The notes beneath the pieces are model-generated. The model saw nothing but the letters and a program-made list of their open reading frames with translations. It was not told where the DNA came from and did not search any database. Below, one piece after another: positions 57,481 to 64,000 of a stretch of DNA of 64,000 nt. The number at the start of each line of letters is the position of its first letter. Position 1 is the stretch's first letter. Origin of the DNA: Trichopria drosophilae (Eukaryota; Arthropoda; Insecta; Hymenoptera; Diapriidae); contig CM059587.1 of assembly GCA_030407085.1 (NCBI GenBank), forward strand, positions 82,039,001 to 82,103,000. Direction: 5' to 3'. The position numbers and the translations under genes are program-made.

Positions 57481-58163
57481 TACACGGAGAGAAATCTGAA
57501 AGGATGAAAATGTAGGTATTCCTTCGCCACTGTACTAAGATTTGGTGCTGGTGCTGCACCATGTGTCGCGTGATATCAATGTAAGAAACCCACAGTCTCA
57601 GACTGTGAAAACGCTTAGGATGAGACTGCAAAACTGCGATGCTTTCTTCGAGGCTTTCTCCCGCCTAAGTTTTACTTTTTAGACTAGGGCTCTCGCGGAC
57701 TTTTTTGTAGGATATTTCCTCCTCTACAAAAACGGTTTAGTAAATTTTTGCTCTATCTTGCACCGTTTTCGATACAGAAGCAATAGAATGAAAAACAACG
57801 TATTCAGCGTCCGACGCCATGTTTATCTTTTGTTTTAAAAACTCGATGTTCTTCGTTCTATCGCTTCCGTATCGAAAACGGTGCAAGATAGAGCAAAAAT
57901 TTACTAAACCTTTTTTGTAGAGGAGGAAATTTCCTATAAAAAAGTCCGCGAGAGCCCTAGTCTAAAAAGTAAGATTTAGGCGGTAGAAAGCCTCGAAGAA
58001 AGCATCGCAGTTTTGCAGTCTCATCCTAAGCGTTTTCACAGTCTGAGACTGTGGGTTTCTTACATTGATATCACGCGACACATGGTGCAGAACCAGCACC
58101 AACTCTTAGTACAGTGGGGAAGGAATACCTACAGTTTCATCCTTTCAAATTTCTCTCCGTGTA
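57481..58163. mobile_element. Foldback element, CACGGAGAGAAAT ends (683 bp)
   Basis: TA edges with CACGGAGAGAAATCTGAAAG and its inverse. The entire length is an imperfect palindrome: AAGAAACCCACAGTCTCAGA, GCGATGCTTTCTTCGAGGCT, CCTCCTCTACAAAAACGGTT and GCACCGTTTTCGATACAGAA all recur in reverse. The loop is only ~60 bp. It shares tips and the inner ~120-bp core with 31977-32486, but the ~180-bp outer arms are unrelated. Confidence 0.88.
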
Positions 58164-58878
58164 CACGTGCTCGGATAGGATCATCTGTAACTCGGATAAG
58201 AGATCTGAAGGTTTTGCGAAGAAATTTGCCGGAAATTGAGACATTTTCTCAGCTGCGGCGAAAAATTTCGCCAGGGACCAACTTTTACATTTCTGGACGA
58301 ACCCGTAACCAAACCGATTAAATGAAGCAAAAATTATACATTGTACACTTTTGAGTGGAACAACTTAAGAACATTTTTTTGGATACTCTCTCATCGAAAA
58401 ATTCAGTTATAATCCCCGTCGAGGCATGTTTTTCTGTTTGTTTTCCATTTGTTTGAAAAATCGACAAAGTAAGCAGCGCTCGGCGAAGGTACGAATTGGG
58501 AACCGCTCTCGACCTCCATCGCCAGTTTGTCGGTATCGTCAGCGGCTTTTCCGCGGTCGGTGCGTCGTGGGCATTACCTCGGAAAAAGATGGTTGTACCG
58601 ACATTGGGGTGTGGGGACTGGCTCTGGGTGGTTGCATTGTGTTGTCCTGTTCCGTCATGTATCATGACTGTGTTTTGTCCATCCTATACCTCTCCAACCG
58701 AGAGCCGATCCGCAAATAGGCATCAAAAGTCATTAAAGAAAGGGAAAATTCAAAATCCTTTTTTTATCCTTTTAATACAAACATTATTTTTACAATCGTT
58801 ACCTTCTCGTTCAACCTTCGAAGCAGAAGGAAGCGTATTCGCGAACACATATATACAATTTTTAATTATTATATTCTA
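58164..58878. other. Unassigned intergenic DNA
   Basis: It is somewhat GC-richer (58440-58680), with overlapping frames up to 152 codons on both strands and no recognisable domain. It is possibly repeat-derived. Confidence 0.35.
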
Positions 58879-59165
58879 TACAGTAGAACCCCGCTGGATT
58901 GTCACGGTAGGTTTCGAGTCTTCCCCGCAAACCCCGCTGGACTGTCGGCAATAGGGGAAGCATCGCTTCCACCTCTACGCCGTAATCACGTGACGTTCAT
59001 GACCAATCACAGACAATCGCTCTGCTTCCTATTATAACTCCAAACTGATACGTATGTCTAACTAGAGACGCTCCTGAGGCGGCAAGAGCGTGGTGGGGGT
59101 AAATGCATTCCGAGAAATGCCAATCCAGCGGCTGAATCCCGACAATCCAGCGGGGTTCTACTGTA
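58879..59165. mobile_element. Pogo/Tigger-like MITE, word GCTGGATTGTC (family F)
   Basis: TA edges with CAGTAGAACCCCGCTGGATT at the left and AATCCAGCGGGGTTCTACTG at the right. CCCCGCTGGA(T/C)TGTC is repeated at 58931. CCAATCCAGCGGCTGAATC and GACAATCCAGCGGGG form the inverse pair at the right. The crisp ends suggest recent insertion. Confidence 0.87.
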
Positions 59166-59512
59166 AATAGAATAAAGTAGAAGTGTTAACTTCAGTGAAA
59201 TATAATTCTAATTATTTTAATAAAATTTGTTGCTTTCCAAGACAGTCGGATTCAACAGAGAGTGGAGCACAAAATAAATAATAGGTTAGTAACTAAATAT
59301 TCTAATTTATATTTAATTTTATTAATAAAGGAAATTAGTTTAATAAGATCCGACCCTGTATTGGGGATTTATCTAAACCCGAACCCTCCAGATTGTCAAA
59401 ATAAATTGGACAATCTAAATTTAAACATTTGACAAATTTTGGTTTGGCTTGTTTCTTTTCAAATGTAAATTTTCCATGAAAAACTTCCCTACGAAAAGAA
59501 TCCAGGTGGGGT
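59166..59512. other. Unassigned DNA
   Basis: AT-rich; CAGATTGTCAAAATAAATTG near 59390 echoes the family F word (ATTGTC), but no ends are visible. Confidence 0.3.
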
Positions 59513-60033
59513 TTTCCACGTGGCCTCGACCTGGTAGTTCTGATTCATTTGACCAAGTCGAGATCATGTGGAATTCTCGGGTTTCTACCCCAGTGAAATA
59601 TTTTTTCCGACAAAAATAACTGCATAAAATGTTTGCGTTTACTATTTTGTAAGTAAATATTAATGTCTGCAAAGAATTGGTTAAATTTTTGCTTGAACTA
59701 AACCTGCATTTATCAATATGCCTTCTGCGCTTGAGTATAAGTTACTCTTATTCACGTAGTAATATGTCACATGAAATATCATATGATATTTGGTCAGTCT
59801 GTAAAGCGGCTTTAGATGTGGCTCGCCCTTTGGTTCAAAGAGGCCATTATATAGCCCTTTGTGTCAATGAAGGTGAATTGTTGTTATTATTATTATTATA
59901 TGTCACATGATATGTCATCTGTTAATTTTCAGTAGGGTATATAGTATTGACCGGGTAGTCATGACCTGGTGACAAAATTATACATGGTCTCGACCTGCTC
60001 AAATGGGCCAAAAATACCAGGTCGAGACCACGT
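59513..60033. mobile_element. Element bounded by two inverted, self-complementary hairpins
   Basis: TTCCACGTGGCCTCGACCTG..CCAAGTCGAGATCATGTGG (59513-59573) folds on itself. It is also the reverse complement of 59982-60033 (ACATGGTCTCGACCTG..CAGGTCGAGACCACGT). The ~400-bp interior has a 77-codon frame of no known content. Confidence 0.6.
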
Positions 60034-60040
60034 AGTTAGA

Positions 60041-60624
60041 CCACGTAATTACTTTCAGTAGGTGCACCACCATTAATTCTCTCACTCTTTATTTCTACTC
60101 TCTTCTTTTTCACCTTGTTCATGTGAAAAAAAGTAACAATAGTTAACAGCAAGCAACCGACTAAACGCAAGTGTACAAAACGGAAAATTAACTAAGGAGC
60201 GTATACAATGTAGGCAATATTATTACCTTGTGCTAGTTTCCACATAACATTATTCCATATAGTACTCCCCCCATTAAGTTTTAATATTCAGCTATAAAGC
60301 TCGCGTCTTCTTCTCTTAAGTTTTTCCTGCGAAAAATGTTAGCAAAACTGCGAGATCAACAATATCTAAATCTTTTTTAACTTATGCGCCAAATGAAATA
60401 TCAACATTTTTTTATTTGATCCTGAATATATTCCAGTTGGGTTACCCATCATGCCTGTATGAGTAACATCATGACAATGCGGCTGTCTAAAATTCCTGTG
60501 TTAAAGGATTGAAATACTAAACTGTGTATCAAGGATGAAACGACAGTGATTGCAACGAGCGTCAAATTGCCGCCCGAGCGAGTTGAACGAGTTAACAGGT
60601 CGTGACTTTTATTTTCAACACCTA
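60041..60624. other. Unassigned DNA
   Basis: No gene or complete repeat is visible. Confidence 0.3.
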
Positions 60625-61000
60625 ATATCGGCTTCGTAGCACAGGCGGTAGCGCGTTGGACAACAAAGTCGTAGGACGTGAGTTTGATCATGGTGTAACG
60701 AACACAAGGTGAAAAGTTTCCGTGGATGCGTAGTGGCCTAATAGAACTAGGAGGCTAGTGGACTAATAGGAAATGCCCAAAAAATGCCAATTGTCGGTGG
60801 TATGGGTACTTGCATGAAATTCTGGACATTTTTCATTTGCTCAATACAACCTCTTCATCATCTGGATGCGCAACGTTTCACCTTATGTTTTTATACCATG
60901 AGTTTGATCCCCGTTCAGGTAGCAATTTTTCTGAATTTTCCTGCATCCTCGACAAATGCAGCTCTGGCTATACCGACGTACTGTAGTGGCCAGGGTTTTA
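60625..61000 (+). mobile_element. tRNA-derived SINE-like sequence, copy 1
   Basis: TTCGTAGCACAGGCGGTAGC matches a tRNA A box (TRGC..NGG), and 38 nt later GTGAGTTTGATCA resembles a B box. A second B-box-like GAGTTTGATCCCC lies at 60900. It is followed by a tail (AGGTAGCAATTTTTCTGAAT, CTCGACAAATGCAGCTCTGG) shared with copy 2. No intact cloverleaf is present. Confidence 0.5.
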
Positions 61001-61616
61001 TTCCAACGGTCGAGTTTTTACTACAAGGCTCGATCGGGGGAATCAAAATTTCGCCTGGTTGACTGACTTGACTGGGGTTCTGGCTCAGGGCCTCATGTCG
61101 ACCGGTCTCCAAAAAAAAACTTTTCGACACCTAACTAAAAACGTGTTTATTGAACTCGTTGATCGTAATTTGACACTTTTTTCTGCCTGGAAAAACGACG
61201 AACCACGTAGAAAACTGTCCGCTCATATCCGGTACGCATGCATGCAACATCGCGATGTCCAAATAGATAACAATTGTATATTGTTCATCAAGGGCGTCAA
61301 GGGTGAGCTTAGAGACAGATGCGCCGGGCAGGACGAGGAGCGAGGAGCGACCGACTGGACGAGAGACGGGAGCCCCAAGGCCGAGGACTACAACAGCGAG
61401 CTTGCGAGTACATCTTGCCGGCATCTAGACGGAACAGACCTTTTGTCGTCACTCGAATTCCCATCCTTAATGGCCTCTTTAATGAGGTCCTACCTAGAAA
61501 TAGAATCCGTGGTAACCCGATCCATGATCAAACACGTGTGTAATACGCGACTGTTGGCAAAATATAATGATGGACGATTAAAAAATCCACAGAAAGCTGC
61601 TATAGATCTCCACCGG

Positions 61617-61771
61617 AGTTTAATTTCAGAAGCTCCCTGGGAGATCGCGCAATTGCTCTGTATGAGCTTTGTGGGAGTTCCATACGACACAAAGCTGATG
61701 TAGATTTCAATTCCATAAGTTCTCTGGGAGCTTGCGCAACTGCGCTGTACGAGCTCTATGGGAATTGCATC
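61617..61771 (+). repeat. ~87-bp tandem duplication
   Basis: TTTCAGAAGCTCCCTGGGAG..CGCGCAATTGCTCTGTATGA is followed at ~61708 by TTCCATAAGTTCTCTGGGAG..TGCGCAACTGCGCTGTACGA. The two copies are diverged. Surrounding frames (up to 214 codons) show no known domain. Confidence 0.6.
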
Positions 61772-62190
61772 GGTAATCTTCTTATGTATATAATATTATA
61801 TGACTTTCGTCATGAAGACCGCGCTATGTTCCGGTCTAATTACGCGTTACGAATTCATATTGCGATAGTTTCACTGATGTATTATATATATGAATGTAGA
61901 TTAATGGCAGTTCATAAAATGAAATGAGGATAGTTCTCCTTCTTTCCATGTAATATATACGCCGAAGAGATATATTTTAAAATTTGATATTGGGTTAGCA
62001 TGTCGAACAAAATCAAAAGTCACAATCATTTACACTAACGCGTCTTATAGTTCGCATTTTATTTTATCTAAATAATGTGTCATGTACATATACGAAATGC
62101 CAGGAGTAGGCACAATTCGAACGGAAAATTGTTTCCGAGCATAGAGTTCTTTTATTTACACGACCATCTTGAATGGTCTCCCGAAATAAC

Positions 62191-62272
62191 AGTTTCTGTC
62201 CGTTTCGAACGCCAGCCGAGTGACGGCGCTCGGGAGAGCAGTTTCTATCAGTTTCGAACGCCCGTCGAGTGT
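62191..62272 (+). repeat. Short direct duplication
   Basis: CAGTTTCTGTCCGTTTCGAA-CGCCAGCCGAGTG and CAGTTTCTATCAGTTTCGAA-CGCCCGTCGAGTG are adjacent copies with a 49-bp period. Confidence 0.6.
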
Positions 62273-62794
62273 GTATTCTATACATTTAGGATAGGCGATC
62301 ATTTCTGCAAGCAATGGAAGCCATGTTAAGTTCGTATAAGTGCTGTGCTCTCTATACATAATGCATATGAACATGGGTATGGCTCTGAGCGCGTTTGTTC
62401 TGATGAGCGGCGAATAGTTGATAATGTAGGAAAATTCTTAGTAAAGTATTTGCTTATATTTTATAAGCGTTTAGTGTAATATAATTTAAAAAAAAACGCC
62501 GGTTACACAACAGTTATTTTGATATACGACACTCTTTCTACTCTTTCATATACGACATCATTTAAGTCAAAAGTAATATGGTATGTGTTTATAAATGATA
62601 TCTATAGTATATATATGTATAGTCAAATCAAATTAATTTTTTCCGTTGACAATCCTCGTGGTGAGGTCCCACGAAGCTTCGAGCGAGCTTCCAGCGAGCT
62701 TCTCAGATGTTAGAATGGATTCGATTGTTGAAAATGAAGCTCCGACGAAAATCAAGAAGCTCTAAATGAGCTCCGTAGGAGTTTATTGTGTTAT

Positions 62795-63000
62795 ACGGAA
62801 GGTCGTGAGTTCAATCCCCGGCTAGGCAATTTTTCTAAATTGTTTTCAGGTAACAGTTCGCTATGTGTAAGACAAACCGGAGCTATCTGTTTGACATTTT
62901 CGAGGCGTTGTCTTCAGGCGGGAATCGAGTAATGGTCGATGCTGTACTTAATGTGGGCTTCTACAGTTTCTTACATTCTCGACAAATGTGAGTATGGCGC
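62795..63000 (+). mobile_element. tRNA-derived SINE-like sequence, copy 2
   Basis: GGTCGTGAGTTCAATCCCCG is a B-box match, followed by GGCTAGGCAATTTTTCTAAA, and later CATTCTCGACAAATGTGAG. Both tail segments recur in copy 1 (60915-60970). The A-box half is not recognisable. Confidence 0.5.
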
Positions 63001-64000
63001 TATCTAAGAAGACCTTCCTGCAGCTCTTGCAATTGTGCTCACCTGTACCCGGACAAGCTCCTTGAGAGGTTTTGGGACACTTCGATTGAGGTAGAAGGTA
63101 GAGGATAAATAAATTAAAAAATACAAATAGGGGCATTTTATTATCCATATTTTATATTTGACGTATGAATGGCGGTAATAACTTTCATATCGAAACCCGG
63201 AATAAAATTGCTTTTATATTTGTTTAAAAGATACGTCGAAACTCACGATAATGAATATTATTAGTACAATAATAATGAAGCGTACGCTTAGAGTTAAAAA
63301 CAAAAATGTTAAAAAATGCGGGGTAAACGGAAACATAACATACATACTAATGAAAAACAAAATATATTTATACATAAGACTGAGCTCAGGATCATATTGA
63401 AATGATATATAATGTTCAGCTAAATCAAAGGGAGTTTAATTTTTATACTCACCTTGCTAATGATCTGGAGCAAATTAGAATTCAGCATGTAGAAAATCAT
63501 CATCTTTTTAATATTATGTGATATGTCTAAGATACCAAATGGACTGCGTTCCGAGTGTCAGACAGCATGCTGTAACCCATGTAATCCGATTTATGGTAAT
63601 TTCCTATATCAGTGCCCATAAGAGTACTGCCACACCTGGATGTCATAAATAAGGTTAAATGAGCAATGTTGACATCTTCTTGGAAATAATGAAAATTAAA
63701 AATGATGATAAACTTTGAAAAGGCTGGTGATGGTAGGTGATCTTGTTATCACACGGCGATTAATAATAGCGATATTGCTGCCACATCATTTTATTATTGG
63801 TGATAGAGATGAGTGTGAACATTGGTCAATTTTACTCCCTTATTTTTATATTATTAAAAGGTTAAATTTCGAAGATTTTTATCATCTCATACAGAACAAT
63901 AGACAAATTTCTCCAATCCGCCAACCGCGGAGAAACCAATGACACTACCATCAAGAACTACATGCAAAAAGTCATAATAAACAAAAACAACTCTAGGGGT
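63001..64000. other. Unassigned right edge of the window
   Basis: AT-rich DNA without a supported gene, RNA or repeat. Confidence 0.35.

Noticed and set aside
58496..58954. 152-codon frame in GC-richer DNA
   Set aside because: It runs into the family F MITE, and overlapping frames exist on both strands. There is no family resemblance.
61059..61703. 214-codon plus-strand frame
   Set aside because: The composition is irregular, it overlaps antisense frames, a tandem duplication and SINE-like sequence, and no domain is recognisable.

Overview
This window is animal nuclear DNA, almost certainly insect. Genes are split by GT-AG introns, intergenic DNA is AT-rich, and housekeeping genes sit in a sea of decayed transposons. 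A Hymenoptera-like insect is my guess from overall texture (CCTAA-rich minisatellite, many short TA- and TTAA-flanked elements). No RNA gene or other marker fixes the order.

Five host protein-coding genes can be supported. (1) A plus-strand, 13-exon gene at 3891-16518 encodes a 578-residue predicted secreted protein with an N-terminal signal peptide, a furin-type RVRR site and a helical, coiled-coil-prone body. I do not recognise it. (2) NOP16, a nucleolar ribosome-assembly factor, lies on the minus strand (25067-27639, 3 exons). (3) A minus-strand C2H2 zinc-finger gene of 638 residues in 6 coding exons lies at 34629-38658. (4) Mitochondrial ribosomal protein bS21m/MRPS21 is on the minus strand (46195-46464). 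(5) COG1, a subunit of the conserved oligomeric Golgi complex, is an intronless minus-strand reading frame of 914 codons (54206-56950). The genes are functionally unrelated neighbours, with no operon-like arrangement.

Most of the rest is transposon-derived. There is a mariner/Tc1-type transposase remnant between long inverted arms (75-3125). There is a Ty3/gypsy integrase remnant (8210-8705, minus), two LINE reverse-transcriptase remnants (10175-11361 and 17674-19256, minus) and a hAT transposase remnant (52786-53957, minus). Several dozen short inverted-repeat elements (MITEs) fill introns and intergenic space. Most striking are twelve recognisable copies or fragments (eight sequence families) of pogo/Tigger-style MITEs. 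Each is flanked by TA and begins CAGT, and each carries its own short 'word' repeated several times in inverted orientation at both ends. Most also carry an ATGGCGGC-type (Pho/YY1-like) box. Other groups are TTAA-flanked piggyBac-like MITEs, CACGGAGA-ended foldbacks with modular arms, a Drosophila FB-like element built from 17-bp CAATTGGTCGA units, CCCAGATA-ended elements, and several near-perfect palindromes. Nested insertions let part of their relative ages be read directly.

Regions with nothing I can name are 29042-30518, 30763-31976, 38673-39984, 41974-44730, 45641-46100, 60041-60624 and 63001-64000.
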